From Lotus japonicus (Eukaryota > Streptophyta > Magnoliopsida > Fabales > Fabaceae), in the NCBI RefSeq assembly GCF_012489685.1, contig NC_080045.1:50241096-50305095 (forward strand): 64,000 nucleotides of DNA. Direction: 5' to 3'. Below are positions 35,820 through 51,000 of the stretch, in pieces. The notes under the pieces were generated by a model. That model saw nothing but the letters and a program-made list of their open reading frames with translations. It had not been told where the DNA came from and did not search any database. Within the stretch, counting starts at the first letter, position 1. The number at the start of each line of letters is the position of its first letter. The translations under genes were made by a program, and so were the position numbers.

Positions 35820-36080
35820 ACACGTAATAACAGTTTTAGGAATGTTGTGCACATTAAAGAGACAAAAATGTAGGTAAAAAAATATCTCATTATTTTTTCA
35901 TAAAATCGCTGTTAATCACTTAAAAAAAAATGAAAGGTGGTTCACTAGTTCGTACGTTCATTCATCTGTTTCAGAAGCTGTGACACTGTGTTTTTGTCCT
36001 AATCCTCTGAAAAAATCCATGTTCTTCGCTTCATCACAACGCTAGATTCTCTCCTCGCGTTTCGATCTCTTTCAATTCCA

Positions 36081-39000
36081 ATGGATCCATGGTCACTCCT
36101 CCAAAACGACGCCGCATCCTCCAAAACGACGCCGCGTCCGTTATACTCACACTCACACTCCTCTTCTTCTTCCGACGACGACGACGCCGTTTCACCCTCC
36201 ACCTCCATCCAATCCACCAACCGTCGTCTCGACTGCATGCTCCAGTTCCTCGACCGGAAACTCTCCGCCGACCACCACCACGAGACTTCACTTTCCGGTC
36301 CCGCACCTCTGCCGGAGTTCATCGCGAACGGCGGAGGCGCCGGCATCTTCCGACCACCGGCTCGCGCGGCGGTGCATCCCTCACGCCCTCCGAGTCTCGA
36401 ATTGAGGCCGCATCCTCTGCGGGAGACGCAGATTGGGCGGTTTTTGAGGAACATTGTGGCTACCGAGACGCAGCTGTGGGCTGCGTCGGAGTGCGGGATT
36501 CGGTTTTGGAGCTTCAAGGATCTGTACGCGTCGTGGTGTGGGGTCGGGGAAGGTGGTGTGGATGTGAGGAGCGGTGGCGATGAGGAGAGTGCGCCGTTTC
36601 GGGAGTCGGTGTGGACTCCGCCGGCGTTGTGTTTGGTTCCGGATGAGGGGAATAGGTTGGTGTGGAGTGGGCATAAGGATGGGAAGATTCGGTGTTGGCA
36701 GATGGATTATCAGAGTTTGGATGATCACAAATGGAGTAATCGCTTCAAGGAATGCTTGTCTTGGCAAGCTCATCGTGGCCCTGTTCTTTCCCTTACCATC
36801 ACTTCTTATGGTAAATTCTTCATTCTTCATTATCAGCATCTCTTTGCTTTGTTGTTACTATTTATACTCAGGGAAATGCTAGATGAAAGTTATACAATGA
36901 ATATATATATTGAAAAAAGAATTACATGGACCTCACTATGTATTGTTATACATTCCCATGTTTAGTTAGTACTCAAATCCTACCAACTAGTATTGCTGTT
37001 ATGCTTATGTGAGTTTGGATTGGAAAATTAGATTAATTTTTATGAAAAATATGAGCTACCCTAGTATGATTTTGTTAATTGAGTTATTTTATTACAAATT
37101 TAGCTAATATGAACTAATCAGGAGTCAGGACTACTTGGAATGGGAGTAAGTTTGTATGACCATTAGTGTAAAAGAAATTCTAATAAATTGGCGGGGGGGA
37201 GGGGGTGGTGGGGTCATTGGTTGATTCATGTGATACATTGTTTTCTCTTTTCCATTGGCTTGATCCAGGGGATCTATGGTCGGGTTCGGAAGGAGGGGTA
37301 ATCAAAATATGGCCTTGGGAGGCTGTTGAAAAATCTATTCATATGTCGGAGGAGGAAAGGCCCATGGCTGCAATACATGTGGAGAGGTCCTATGTTGATT
37401 TGAGGAGCCAGCTGTCTACAAGTGGCTTTGGTAACATGCTAACGTCAGATATAAAGTACTTAGTATCGGACACTTCAAGGGCAAAGGTGTGGAGTGCTGG
37501 TTATTTTTCATATGCTTTGTGGTAAGATTAACCGTCCTAGCCTAGCATCTCCTGGTATTAGTACTATGATGAACATGAGTAAGGTTGATTATTTTTTGCT
37601 GAGGCTTTCAATTTTAATCAAATAATTCATAATTTGTATATGTTGTGGTCACAAATGTACATTCTATTATATTTGAAGAATAATTAATATATATTGTTAG
37701 TATATTATTGTAAAAATGGCGAATAGTGCCACTACTCTTCCAATCCCTTTTTAATTTATGGATAAATATGCTTTTAGACTTCTACTGTAATATCAACTAT
37801 TGTGTTATTATTCCTATAAGGATGTGAAATTTGAAAGGATGGTTGTATTTTGGGATAATTACAAGCTAACATTGTTCAAAGAATGGTTGATGGGTAACTA
37901 CTTGTGGGCTTAATAAACCATGGGAAAGTCAAGTGCTTCATTATTTGGATGTATGTATGTATCAAGTGAGAGAATCATTTTTATATGAGAATAAGAGGGC
38001 TAAATCTTAACATAGATCTAACCACAAATGGTTAAAATTATAACATAAAATCATATGACTTCTTTAAGTGGTTATATGACCATTATATAATTTTTATTTT
38101 ATTCATCCAAGTATTCAAGATTACTACTCTTATTCTCATAAAAATTGTTCTTTCACTTGACAGCTTATATATATGTGTGTGTGTGAGAGAGAGAGAGAGG
38201 TAGAGAGAGATCAGAGATGACATTTAGTCATTTAGAAAGAAATTATTAGAGAGAAAGGTGGGGTAGCTCCCATTATGGAAAAGATAGTAAAGTCTCATCA
38301 TAGGTGGTTTGGGTATATGTAGAGAAGACTTTGTAAGACTGATAAAGAGAGTTGAATAAATTGAGGATAGTCTGATAGTTACTGTTAGAGGGAGACCAAG
38401 GAAAACTACAGATCAAACCATTAAGAGAGATTTAGAGTTAAATGGTCTATCTTTGAATTCAATCACGATAAGGAACTGTGGCATCATTTGATCCATTTAG
38501 TCGACTCCACCTATTAGGAAAAAGCATGGGGGTTGTTGTTTATATGATAGGATTCATTTACATAAGATAGAATTTTCACATTCTTATATTCTTTAATAAA
38601 TTTATATAAATGTTAGCTTTTATCAATCCGACCATTGGATTGAAAGTTCTCAAGGTAAATCTACTCTACAAAACTTCAGTCAAGTAATTGAAATTTCATA
38701 AGGTAAATTGAGTCAAGTAAATTGGAATGTTATCAAAGACGTAAGTAAATTCACACTCCTAGATGACATACTGAAAAATGCCTGAACTATCTAAAATTGG
38801 GTATAAATTATCACCAAGATACTCCTATCACATAACTATTGAACTGGTTAATTTCACATTCTACAAAATGTTATTAGGCAGTGTAAGTGCTCAATGCGCA
38901 CAGCTAATGTCAATTTTGATACCCCCTTTATGTGTGTGTATCAGATCAATTATTTCCTAAGATCTGGCTTGCTTCTTGATAATAACTAGACATTGATTCT

Positions 39001-42000
39001 ATGATATTAATCCTTAGAAAATAAGTATATGTAAGAGCTTGTGGGTTGGGTGAATTCTTTACATTTGTATTTGGTGCCTCATCCTGTATCTTTGATGCTG
39101 TGTTTTATTTTCATGCATGCTTCCTTAATGATGCCCTATGGGCATGACCTATATAAAAGATCACAACTAGAGTCAGACTTTGTTGTCATGTGATCCTTAC
39201 TCTTTTTACCTGTGCATTATTGTGCTTAGATACTGCTAATCATGTCTATGTTTGTGTGTATCCGTACCTGTCAATTTAATGTAAACTAGTGCTTGTTCAG
39301 GGATGCTCGCTCTAGAGAGTTACTGAATGTTTTGAATTCAGATGGCCAGATGGAGAATCGGTCGGACTTGTCCTCAATACAAGACTTTCCAGTTGAGCTT
39401 GTTGCAAGTTCTAGGAAAGACAAAACACAAAGTTCTATTGGGTTCTTTCAACGCTCACGTAATGCCTTAATGGGGGCAGCAGATGCTGTTCGTCGGGTTG
39501 CAACAAAGGGAGGCTTTGGGGATGATAATCGAAGAACTGAAGCTCTAGTTGTAACAATAGATGGAATGATTTGGACAGGGTATTCAAGTGGGTTACTGGT
39601 GCAATGGGATGGAAATGGTAATCGCATGCAAGAGTTTCTTTACCATTCATTTGCCGTTCAGTGCTTTTGTACTTTTGGCATGCAAATTTGGGTAGGTTAT
39701 GTCTCTGGTACTGTCCAAGTATTGGACCTGAAGGGTAATCTGATTGGGGGATGGATGGCTCATAGCAGTCCAATTGTAAAAATGACGGTTGGAGCTGGTT
39801 ATGTATTTGCATTGGCTAGCCATGGTGGCATACGTGGATGGAACATCACTTCCCCAGGACCTCTTGACAACGTATTGCATTCAGAGTTGAGCGGCAAAGA
39901 ATTTTTATATACTAAAATAGAAAATATAAAAATATTGACTGGCACTTGGAATGTTGGACAAGAAAAAGCATCTCAAGATTCCCTTGCTTCATGGCTAGGT
40001 TCTGTGGCCTCAGATGTTGGCCTAGTTGTTGTTGGGTTGCAAGAGGTTGAAATGGGTGCTGGATTTCTTGCAATGTCCGCAGCTAAAGAAACTGTAAGTT
40101 ATCATTTTCTATATAAATACTAGAAAATTAGTACATCTATCTTATCATCAGATAATGACTTTATTAGCTGAGTTATATTTGATTGTCTTTTTTGTCACAA
40201 AATTTAACTTCTTAATACTTCGAATTTACTAAACACTTGTAGGATATCAGGTTGGCTGTTGTAGTTGATAGCTGACATGCGTAGTTCTTGTTAACTTCCC
40301 TATTACCATCACTTTGGTTAATTGATAATTTCTATGGAAATTGGACTGGAATTGAGAAAATAAATGAATTGAATGGAATAGAATAGAATGAATTGCACCA
40401 CATTTTTTATTCCTATTTTCATCTTCTGTATGGGGGAGGGGGAGTGATGCACCGAATCAACACATGGAGGGAAGGTCTAACTCATTGCTTACGTGGCAAG
40501 TGGGTTGTGAATGAGAGAGAGAGAGATAGATGGTATGTAACTCTGGGAAAGCTGGAATGGGAAGGTTGGCCAGAACTGGGATACAATTGGGAGAGTATAG
40601 GCTCTCTCAAATTGCCTATTGTTTGTTTTCTTCTTCTTTCAGTTGTAGTTGCTTTTATACTAGGATCTGGGTATTTCCAGGATCCTCAATACACTTAATG
40701 TAGTAAGTTATGACTTCTCCTAGCTTTCTTCCTGTAATTTTTGGTACCTAACATAAAACCTCATACTTTCAAGTTTGAGCACCTCAATGATTCCATTCTA
40801 TACTTTGAGATGACTCAAGTACAAGATCAACACGGTCAGCACTATAAAAACTGGAGAAGACAGAGTGATGCAAGGGAGATTGGGTGAGAAGAAGGATAAG
40901 GGAGAAGACTGGGTGAAAAGAAAATTGCCGTTAGAGTTGCATGCTGGCAGCAGGTTATTGTGTAGCGACAATGACAATGACAGGCAGTGGTTTAGAAGGG
41001 GATTCATGAAGGAACTCACAAGCTATTGCATTATATATTAGTAATGAATAACCTGGAACTGTAAAGCTCCGACCGTGGTGAGGTCTAGGGAAAGGTCAAA
41101 CCTATTCTGGGTCTATTGTAAGCAGCCTTACCTTGCATTTGCAAGAGCCTAATTCCATAACAACAACTTGCGACCTCCTTGGCACAAGACAGTAACTCTA
41201 ACTCTTGTGCCATACTGCTATGGCTCCCCTTTTCTTATTCTGGGGGAAAATAAGGATGAAATTCATGTTGGTATATATCTCTGCAAGTTTTAAAATTTTA
41301 TCATTTATCTCCCTTTCCTGGTTAAAATTGCAGAAAACTGTCAAATTAGATTTTTCCAGCCTAAACCTCCTGATCTCGTTTATACAAATTTGGCCATAAT
41401 CATCATTTGCTGCAAAGTGATTCTTCCCAAATCTGCTGCATTAAGTTCAAATCCTCGAATCCATTCTCCTTCTACTTCTAATCCTGTTCCTGTACCTTTC
41501 TTCATTCAATAGCTCAGCTAGTTGATCTTAAATCTGATCACTTAGAAATGGTTGGGAAGTTTCTGGGATTTATCTATAAATGATAAAGGTCTACACCAAA
41601 ACAATTATGAATGTTTAGTGTCGAGTCATTCTTGCTATTAACATCTAGATTAATGAAAATCTGACAGATTCTGTGGTGATATTTGCTCAATGGAAATATT
41701 ATGGATGGTATGATTGTTCATGTGTCATTGTTTGCACCCTGTCATGGCAGTCATTGTCACACACACACACACAGTCACACACACACACACAGAGAAGGAG
41801 TGTCTCAGGTGAGAGGAATTAATCTTGAGTCTTGACCATCCATTAAAAGTTGTGTGGTCAAGGTTAATACCTCTCATCTCGCCTTCACTAGATACAACAC
41901 TATAACTAATAGTTTTGCTTAACTTTTTGTGTTCATAACCCTCTCCTAACCCCATCTCTCACAAGCATGTAGGTTGGATTGGAAGGAAGTTCTGTTGGAC

Positions 42001-45000
42001 AGTGGTGGCTGGATATGATAGACAAAACATTGGATGAAGGTTCAACATTTGAACGTATTGGATCTAGGCAACTTGCAGGCATGGTTATTGCTGTGTGGTG
42101 AGTATCTATGAGTAGGAAAACACGTGAGCTGGTGAAGCCTTTAATATGTCATAAATAATGCATGTTGTTTGTTATATAAGGCAATATGATGCCTGTTAAA
42201 TTTTAGAAATTTGAATTTATATTGGTCTTTTAAGTTGCTTTTGTACATCATGTCAGATTATTGTCAGCTTTACTTCCTACTTGTTATAAGTTCTATATTG
42301 ACTTGAAATATATGGACGTGGATCACCAAAAGTTGAATTCCTAATTATATCCTGAAATGAAATTTCAACTAATGTCCTCACCCAATTTGAGCTCATTTCA
42401 TTGTTATCTGAATTCTTCCTTGCTGGTCTCTTCACTAATAGTAGTTAGATTTTTCTACTTCAGGGCTAAAACCAACATAAGATTCCATGTTGGGGATGTT
42501 GACGTGGCAGCAGTTCCATGTGGCTTTGGACGTGCTATTGGCAACAAGGTAGGCCTGCACTATCTGGTCTGCTGTTTTGCTTTATATGTTAGTTTTACTA
42601 AGTTGTTTGCGTTGTGATGTCTTGGTTTTTGTTAATAAAGGATATATTAAGATCGGATCTGACAGGTTTTCTTTTAAGATTTTTGAAATCCTAGGGTAGG
42701 TCATTAATCTCATCGTAGTCAGCCTTGGTTTCATAGAACCGTCTATTTTGTATGCTTAGATATCAGGCAATTGTTAGATTCTCTACTAAAACTTAGGGTG
42801 TGCTGCAATTCCAACCTTTAGGAAAAGCAAGCTGAGTCAGAGGTCTCCATTCTACTACTTTGATAATGCAAGGCCATGGCATGTTTTGCTTGTCCTCTGC
42901 AAGTAACATGTCAGATAATTATTGAAATCTTATCGGTTGTCTTCAATTCTGTGTACTTAAATATAACCAGTATGATTTTAGTTGCAAGCATTGGCTTGGA
43001 TTTCATGCAGCACAAAACTGAGTCATAAACTCTAAGTCTTCTCACAGATATTTTCCAGTTATTACATAATATGCTCCAAATATTGAAATTCCCATTCAGC
43101 AATACATTGTTTTGAATTGCATATGGTGGCTGATGGCAGCAAATGCAGAAAACACCATGGTACATGGCATGTCTGCTGCCATATTGAAGTGTGCAATCCA
43201 TTTGTTTTAAAGAGGAAGAAATGAACTGAACTATACAAACTGAATATAACCAAATAGAAGAGAAAAAGAGATGACAGAAATAAGAGGAACTAAGAAAACA
43301 GATAACACAGCAATTTTCTGTGAGTACAGCAAAAAATCAAAACATTGAAGAGAAAAGTTCAGTATGGGTCAGGTCTGGTACCATAATGTTTATTCTGAAA
43401 CTCGTAGTGAAGTCTTCTGTTCTTAAAATGTTCAAAAGAATTCCAAGTTCTATTCCGTCTTAGGAAAATAATGCACTTTTCTATAAACCACTTTGGTATG
43501 GCTCATGCCCATTCCGTGGATGCCACAGTTAAAGTAGTACCACCTTGAATGCCACACCATAGGTGGTTTTATGGCTGAGACTTCCAAAAGTGTCATGCGA
43601 TGGCAGTGCTATTGACAACACTGGTGCTCTGTTCTGTATGTTAAGTGTGCTTACTAATGTGCTTTTCCCAGAAAACAATATCTTTTAAAGGTATCATCTT
43701 TTCCTGTCGTTTTTTGTTATTCTGACTATTGACACAGGAAATGATTCTCTCACCAGGGTGCTGTTGGTCTGAGGATTAGAGTGTATGATCGGATAATGTG
43801 CTTTGTTAATTGTCACTTTGCTGCACATTTAGATGCAGTTAATCGTCGCAATGCAGATTTTGATCATGTATACCGGACAATGTCTTTTGGCCGGCCAACA
43901 AACCTCTTAAATGCTACAGCTGGTACTTTACCTGTTCCAATTCCTGTTTTTCTCACTTGCCTTATCCATGTAAATATCTTGACCTGTTTATAGATCTGGC
44001 TTGCCATTGGTCCTTTCTATTGCAGCTGGCACTTTATCTTCTATTCCGATATTCCGTGGTACAAATGTATGTACATGCTACCCACTTTATTCTTTTTATG
44101 CATTATGCACTCCGACAGTTGGATGAAGCGTTGATTCTTGAGATTGGTTTTCAGTCCGCAGAAGGGATGCCCGAGTTATCTGAGGCAGACATGATTATAT
44201 TTCTCGGTGATTTTAATTATCGCCTTGATGACATTTCATATGATGAAGCAAGAGATTTTGTTTCCCAAAGATGCTTTGATTGGCTAAGAGAAAAGGATCA
44301 ACTTCGAGCAGAAATGGAAGCTGGGAATGCCTTCCAAGGAATGCGTGAAGCAATTATAACATTTCCTCCCACATACAAGTTTGAACGGCACCAAGCTGGT
44401 TTGGCAGGTTGGTTACCCCTCCCCACCTCCAACACACACTGGCCCACACATCCAAATCGTCTCTGAAAGGAGATTCATTCAAGTTATCACTGCTCTTTCA
44501 TATTTGAATTTTCTGTTATCAGCACTGGTTCAATTTTTTTGGGGATATGACTTCAAATTTGTATGAAATGTTTTCTTAAGGGTATGATTCTGGTGAAAAG
44601 AAACGTATACCTGCCTGGTGCGACAGAATTTTGTATCGTGATAATCGCTCTTCTTCGGTGGCCGAATGCAGTTTACAGTGTCCTGTAGTCTCTTCAGTAT
44701 TGCAGTGAGTGCTCTTGTTTATGTATTTATTGCCATTTGGGTATATATTGAAACTCCCTGACTGAAGGACTTTGTATATAACTATATCTTGTTGATAGAA
44801 ACCTGATTTTTATTGATAGAAACCCTTATTCCCAATTGGAAACTAGGGAGAGATACAATAGAAAGGGATACCAAACACCCTTTCCAAGCCTAAAGAGAGA
44901 ACCACTTCTCTCTCTAACCCAATTCCTAAACTGAATAACAAGATAACCTAATGTTCTCTAATCACGCTTATTTATAGAAAACATGCCTCTTAACCCTATA

Positions 45001-48000
45001 ACTAACTAACAAACTACTGACCCCACTTAACTACTAACATGCTAACCCCAGTTACCTATCAATACTCCCCCCCTGAAAATTCACCTTGTCCTCAAGGTGA
45101 AGGCCTGAATACAAGCTACAACAGTGAACACTCCAAAATACAGCTATGCCCAAGATCAAGCTGTGGATATTAACTTCCCTTCCAACAGCCATGCCAATGA
45201 TACAAAAGTGACAATCCGAGCTTACTCCTGGATCCCTGTTGAAATTCTAACTGAATTGTAAACTGAATTGTATTTCTGAAAAGTTGAGTTACAATGAATA
45301 GCATTTAGCTATTTATAGAATCAGAGAAGCTTGCGTAGCAAGCTGTTACTAAGAGAGAGAGAGAGAGAGAGAGAGAGAATCAGTTACTGTGTAACTGATT
45401 CTGTTACACCTAATAACTAATTCTGTTACAGATTGACATGTCAGCAATGCCATGTCAGCATGTGACTACATATATCCTAATACACCCCCTCAAACTGAAG
45501 GTGGGTGAGAAACTAGTTTCTCAGTCACATTAAGTTTGCTTCTAAGGTCTTCAAAACGAGTAGGAGAAAGTGCTTTGGTGAAGAGGTCAGCAAGCTGATC
45601 AATGGAAGGAACATGATGAACAAACAAAGACTTATTCAGCACCTTCTCTCTAACAAAGAAAATGTCAAGTTCCATATGTTTGGTGCGGGTATGCAATACT
45701 GGATTATGAGTTAATGCAACAGCTCCCATATTATCGCAGAAAATTCTGGGAACTGTGAAGGGAACATGCAGCTCTTGTAACAATGATTGAATCCATAGCA
45801 ACTCAGCTGAGGTATTAGCAAGACTCCTATATTCTGCTTCAGTACTAGACCTGGCTACCAAAGTTTGCTTCTTAGAGGTCCAAGAGACAAGATTAGGACC
45901 AAAGAAAACACATGACCCTGAGGTGGATCTCCTGTCATCAACATCAGATCCCCAATCAGCATCACAGTATGCCACTAGAGCTACTGGAGAATGCAGAGAA
46001 CAAGGCTTGATATGCAAGCCATGATGAATTGTACCCTTTAGATACCTCAATATCCTCTTAACTGCCTTCCAATGTTCCTCCAAGGGCTGACTGAGAAATT
46101 GACACACTTTGTTGACTGAAAAGCTTATTTCAGGTCTGGTAAGAGTGGCATATTGCAAGGCCCCAACTATGGACCTATAGAGTGTAGGATCTGCAAAATA
46201 ATCTGCTCCATGCTTGCTTAGTTTGGCACCACTGACCATAGGTGTAGAGATGCCTTTAGCTTCAGCCATGTCTGCTCTTTCAAGAAGATCACCAATGTAT
46301 TTGGTCTGAGTAAGTAGGAGAGACCTATCTTGCAAGTGATGGACTTGAACACCAAGAAAATAGTCTAACTGACCCAATTGTTTTAAAGCAAATTCAGAAT
46401 TAAGCTTTTGAACAATCTCTTGAATAAAGGGCAGAAAATTCCCTGTGATAATGATGTCATCTACATAGACCAAAATATAGATGATACTTGACTTATGATG
46501 GAAAGTAAAGAGGGAAGGATCACAACAGCTTGCCCTGAACCCAAATTTGATTAGAGCTGTCTTCAACCTATCAAACCAAGCTCTTGGAGCCTGTTTGAGC
46601 CCATATAAAGCTTTGTTCAGCTTGCAAACTAGGGTCTTGTCTGAACTTTGAAAACCAGCAGGCTGCTGCATATATACTTCTTCTTGGAGGGCACCATGAA
46701 GAAAGGCATTATTCACATCAAGCTGGTGAATATGCCACTGTTTAGACACAGCCAAGGTAAGAATCAAACGAATTGTAATAGGTTTAACTACAGGAGAAAA
46801 AGTTTCTGCATAGTCAAAACCTTTCACTTGATGGTATCCCTTAGCCACAAGTCTGGCTTTATACCTATTAACTGAGCCATCAGCATTTTCCTTTATTCTA
46901 AACACCCACTTGCACCCTATAGGATGTCTTCCCTTGGGAAGAGGCACCAAAGTCCAAGTATTGTTGGTCATGAGAGCTTCATATTCAGACTTCATAGCTG
47001 CCAACCACTTAGGGTCTTTAAGAGCATGCTTAGTGGTTGTAGGTTCTGCCTGTGCTAGAAGCAAAGTGGGAAAAAGCCTTGGCATAACAATGCCAGACTT
47101 TGCCCTGGTTTGCATGGGATGCACATTAACCACTGGTGGAGGCTGAGAAGACTCAGTGGCAGGGACTGAATTGGAAGGTGCAGATGCAGTGGTTGCTGAA
47201 CCAGAACCAGGAACTGGAGCTGCTGGAGTGGCAGAACTGTTGACTGCAGAAGCTGGACTCTGCTGTGGAGACTGAAGTGGTGCAGGAGATACTTGAGATG
47301 TGCTGCCAGTAGACTGGGAAGATTGGTGACTAAGAACTGGTTGCTGCACATGAGGCACAGAAGTAACAACAGGAATAATAGAGGAAATATGTGCATTATT
47401 GGAATCAGGACAAGGAGGAGAAAATAAAGTGGTGTATGGAAACTTGAACTCATTAAATTTAACATCTTTAGAGATGTAAATTCTACCATCAGCTGCTAGG
47501 CACTTATAACCTTGATGAGAGGAGGAATAGCCAAGAAACACACACTCCTTAGACCTAAAGGACAATTTAGAGGAATTGTAAGGCCTAAGATGAGGATAGC
47601 ATGCACTTCCAAACACTCTAAGGATAGAATAATCAGCAGGAGTGTTGAAAAGCTTATGGTAAGGACTGATGTTATCCAAAACAGGAGTAGGTAGTCTATT
47701 GATTAAGAAGGTAGCAGTAAGAAAAGCATGGTCCCAGTAGGAAGTAGGCATGTTAGCACAAGCTAGAAGAGACAATCCAGTTTCTACAATATGGCGATGC
47801 TTCCTCTCAACACTACCATTTTGATGGTGTGTATGAGGACAAGTAAGCCTATGATTAATGCCTAGTTTCTGAAAATATGGGACTAAAGGTTTGAATTCAG
47901 TGCCACCATCTGTTTGAACAGATTTGATTTTTAAACTAAACTTCAATTCAGCCATAGCTTGAAATTGAAGAAAAACAGAACTGGTATCAGACTTCCTCTT

Positions 48001-51000
48001 AATTGGATAAATCCATGTAAACCTTGAATAAGCATCAACACAAGTGAGAAAGTAAAGATAGCCAGTAGAAGACTCAATGGAGGCAGGACCCCATAAATCA
48101 GCAAAAATTAATTCTAAAGGTGCAGTATATATAGTAGTAGAGGAAGATGAAGGCAATCTATGAGACTTTGCAACACAACAAGATTGACAAATGTTATATT
48201 TTGATTTATGAGGAACTGGTATCTTACAAGTGGATAGTGCTAATTGCAGAGCCTCATGATGAGGATGCCCTAATCTAGAATGCCACAAGTCATAAGCTGT
48301 GGGACTAGGTACATTATTTGAAACTGAAACAGAAGAAGTAACTGCAGAAGATGCAGGCTTGGACACTGAGAAGGCAGATGGGGCAGAAACTGGAGGAGAA
48401 CCCTTGTTGAATGTTGAAGAGTGCATGCCATCAAAGGAATATAAGCCATCTGGACCAAGAGAGCCTCGGAGAAGAGTCCTAAAAGTATCCTGAGATTTAA
48501 CAGTGCAATGAAAAGGGTGAAACTCAAAGAAAACACCATTATCCTTTGCAAATTTGCTAACACTAACCAGGTTTTTAGTAATATTAGGAACTAACAATAG
48601 GTTTTTAAGTTGAAGAGTAGTGTGTGTGTGAAAGGGAGAAGAAAAGGAAGCTGAACCAATGGATGTGATAGGCAAACCTTGACCATTTCCCATGTACACT
48701 TGATCATTCCCAGTCACTGACACACAATCGGAAACTGCAGAAGCATCATGAGTAACATGATGAGTTGCACCTGAATCTGGAAACCAATTTCCTAGAGTGG
48801 AAGGTGCAGAAGTTAGCATAGCTTGTGGTGCACGAGGCTGTGGTGGTGGAGCTCGAGGATGGAAGCCAAAACCAAAGGTGGATGATGCTGGAGAAGCATA
48901 TCCATAGCCAGGGGCAAACATTGCACCAGATGCAAGGGGAAAACCAGATCCACCAGCAAAAGGCATGCCAAACTGTGCAGGTGCACCAAAAGGTTGAAAT
49001 CCACGAAAAGGTGAGTATCCAAACTGAGGCATCATGCCATAAGATGAGCCAAAACCATAAGGAGAAGGCATAGGTGTGTTGGAAGACACGTTTGGCTGAG
49101 CATTCTGTGCAGGGGAAGCAGAGTTGCCTCGATGATAGCAGATGCTAGCATCATGACCATACTTATGGCAGATCTGACACTGAACTGAAGATCGATCACC
49201 ACCGCGTCCACGGTTGTTGTAACCACCACGTCCACCGCGTCCACGGTTGTTGTAGCCTCCGCGATCGCGATTGTCACCGGAGCGAGAACGATCATCATCG
49301 CGATCTTCATATGCACGATCCTCTGAATCAGTGCGAGAGGCGTAATGAACCTCAGATGCGACTGATGAAGGCGGAGGAGGCGGCGCTGGTGATGGCGCAG
49401 GAAGTGGCGCAGACGGTGGCGCTTGCGGTGGCGCTGACGGAGGCGCAACTGCCTGAGCAAGGAAAGCAGACGGAGAAGTCGCAGGAGTCTGACGCGAACG
49501 CATACGCTCCAAACGTGCTTCGTGTGCGATGACCATAGCTTCAGCTTGCGAGATCGAGCACGGAAACTCGCGACTACTCACAATAGTCATGAGATGACTA
49601 TACTCCTCAGGAAGGCCATCGAAAATCGCTTCAAGATGCTCACGATACGTAACCGGATCTCCAATCGAGATCAAAGCGTTCACAATGGATTTGATACGCT
49701 TCAGATAATCGGAAGAACTCTTCGATCCTTTGGTGATGGATCGCAACTCAGATCTGAGTTGTGTGGACTGAGCAAGCGAGTGTGCGTGGAAGAAATCAAG
49801 CACTGCTTCCCAAACCTGCCATGACTGAGTACAATTCACAACAGTAGGAAGAACAGTAGGTGAAAGAGACGATAGAAGCCAAGTGAACAACGCTGAATCC
49901 TGTTGTTCCCAGGCTTGATACGCAGGATTTTCAACCACATTCTCACGATCCTCATCAGTGAGAAAACGAAGAGGAATCTGCGGTGCTGTGAGAAAACTCT
50001 GCAAGCGATGAGTTCTCACAATTCCTTCTACGTGTTGCTTCCATGAGAGGAAGTTCGTATCATCAAGCTTCAAGGTGAGCTTGTGAACCAGAGAAGAAGC
50101 ACTCAACGATGGTTGAGCCACTGGCACAGGAGCTTCTGGAGCTTCACCAGCCATGGTGAAGAAGAAGAGAAACCAGAGAAAAAAGATCAAGGATCGTTCC
50201 CTGCTCTTGATACCATGTTGAAATTCTAACTGAATTGTAAACTGAATTGTATTTCTGAAAAGTTGAGTTACAATGAATAGCATTTAGCTATTTATAGAAT
50301 CAGAGAAGCTTGCGTAGCAAGCTGTTACTAAGAGAGAGAGAGAGAGAGAATCAGTTACACAGTAACTGATTCTGTTACACCTAATAACTAATTCTGTTAC
50401 AGATTGACATGTCAGCAATGCCATGTCAGCATGTGACTACATATATCCTAATAATCCCATTGCACGAACTGCAAAGAATACACCCTGCCTGAAGTGTTGA
50501 GCCGGTTCATCAAATAATTGGCACAGTTCATGGTGCTGTCCTGCACCCATTGGAATAGCAAGCAAGAAAAATCTGAAAGTGCAAACCCCTCCAAGCTAAA
50601 ATGTCCCCAATCACCATGATACCCAATGTCTGCCACAACCTCTTGAGGACTTGGTGAAAGTAAAAGTCTCCCTCCAACCTGAATATAAGGATCTAATGCA
50701 TTCCAAATCAACAAAAGGCTTCTGGTGTGACCAAGGTTGGCCCAATCTATTAGTTTGACTCCACTATTCTGTTGTAAGGCCCAATTCCCCCTTTTAGTGT
50801 TTAGGGATTGTCCCATTCTCTTAGAAAAAATGTTCAACTCAAACCCAATCCTTGCTGGCCTCGTCTCTGTTTTGAGATCATTCCAGAAACAGTACCACTC
50901 ACGCATGGTTACAGTGATCAGTTTAGCATGTCTCTTATCTTCCACTCTCCCTTTGTTCACCACACAAATAGTTGATTTCGATGAATTTAGTGGCAGAAAC

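Larger units (their letters stand above)
45237..50453 (-). mobile_element. Element B: complete Ty1/copia retrotransposon nested in element A
   Basis: LTRs at 45237-45482 and 50216-50453 flank a single gag-pol frame. The target duplication is ATCCC (45232-45236 and 50454-50458). In the minus orientation the primer binding site TGGTATCAAGAGC (50203-50215) follows the 5' LTR, and the polypurine tract TTTGAGGGGGTG precedes the 3' LTR at 45483-45494. LTR ends are TGTTGAAATTC and CCTAATA on the plus strand. All parts needed for copia-type transposition appear present. It lies inside the ORF of element A and so is younger than A. Confidence 0.96.

Noticed and set aside
36034..36583. Several overlapping long frames on both strands around the 5-phosphatase first exon
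   Set aside because: They arise from the high GC content of exon 1. Only the frame starting at 36081 has WD40 and family similarity and joins exon 2 in phase.
40393..40698. A 101-codon frame in 5-phosphatase intron 3
   Set aside because: No domain and biased composition. It lies within an intron, and its start is in a low-complexity G-rich stretch.
50155..50283. Forty-three codons upstream of the element B gag start
   Set aside because: They overlap the primer binding site and the LTR, and no ATG-initiated product would be expected there; MAGEAPEAP at 50154 is a normal copia gag start.
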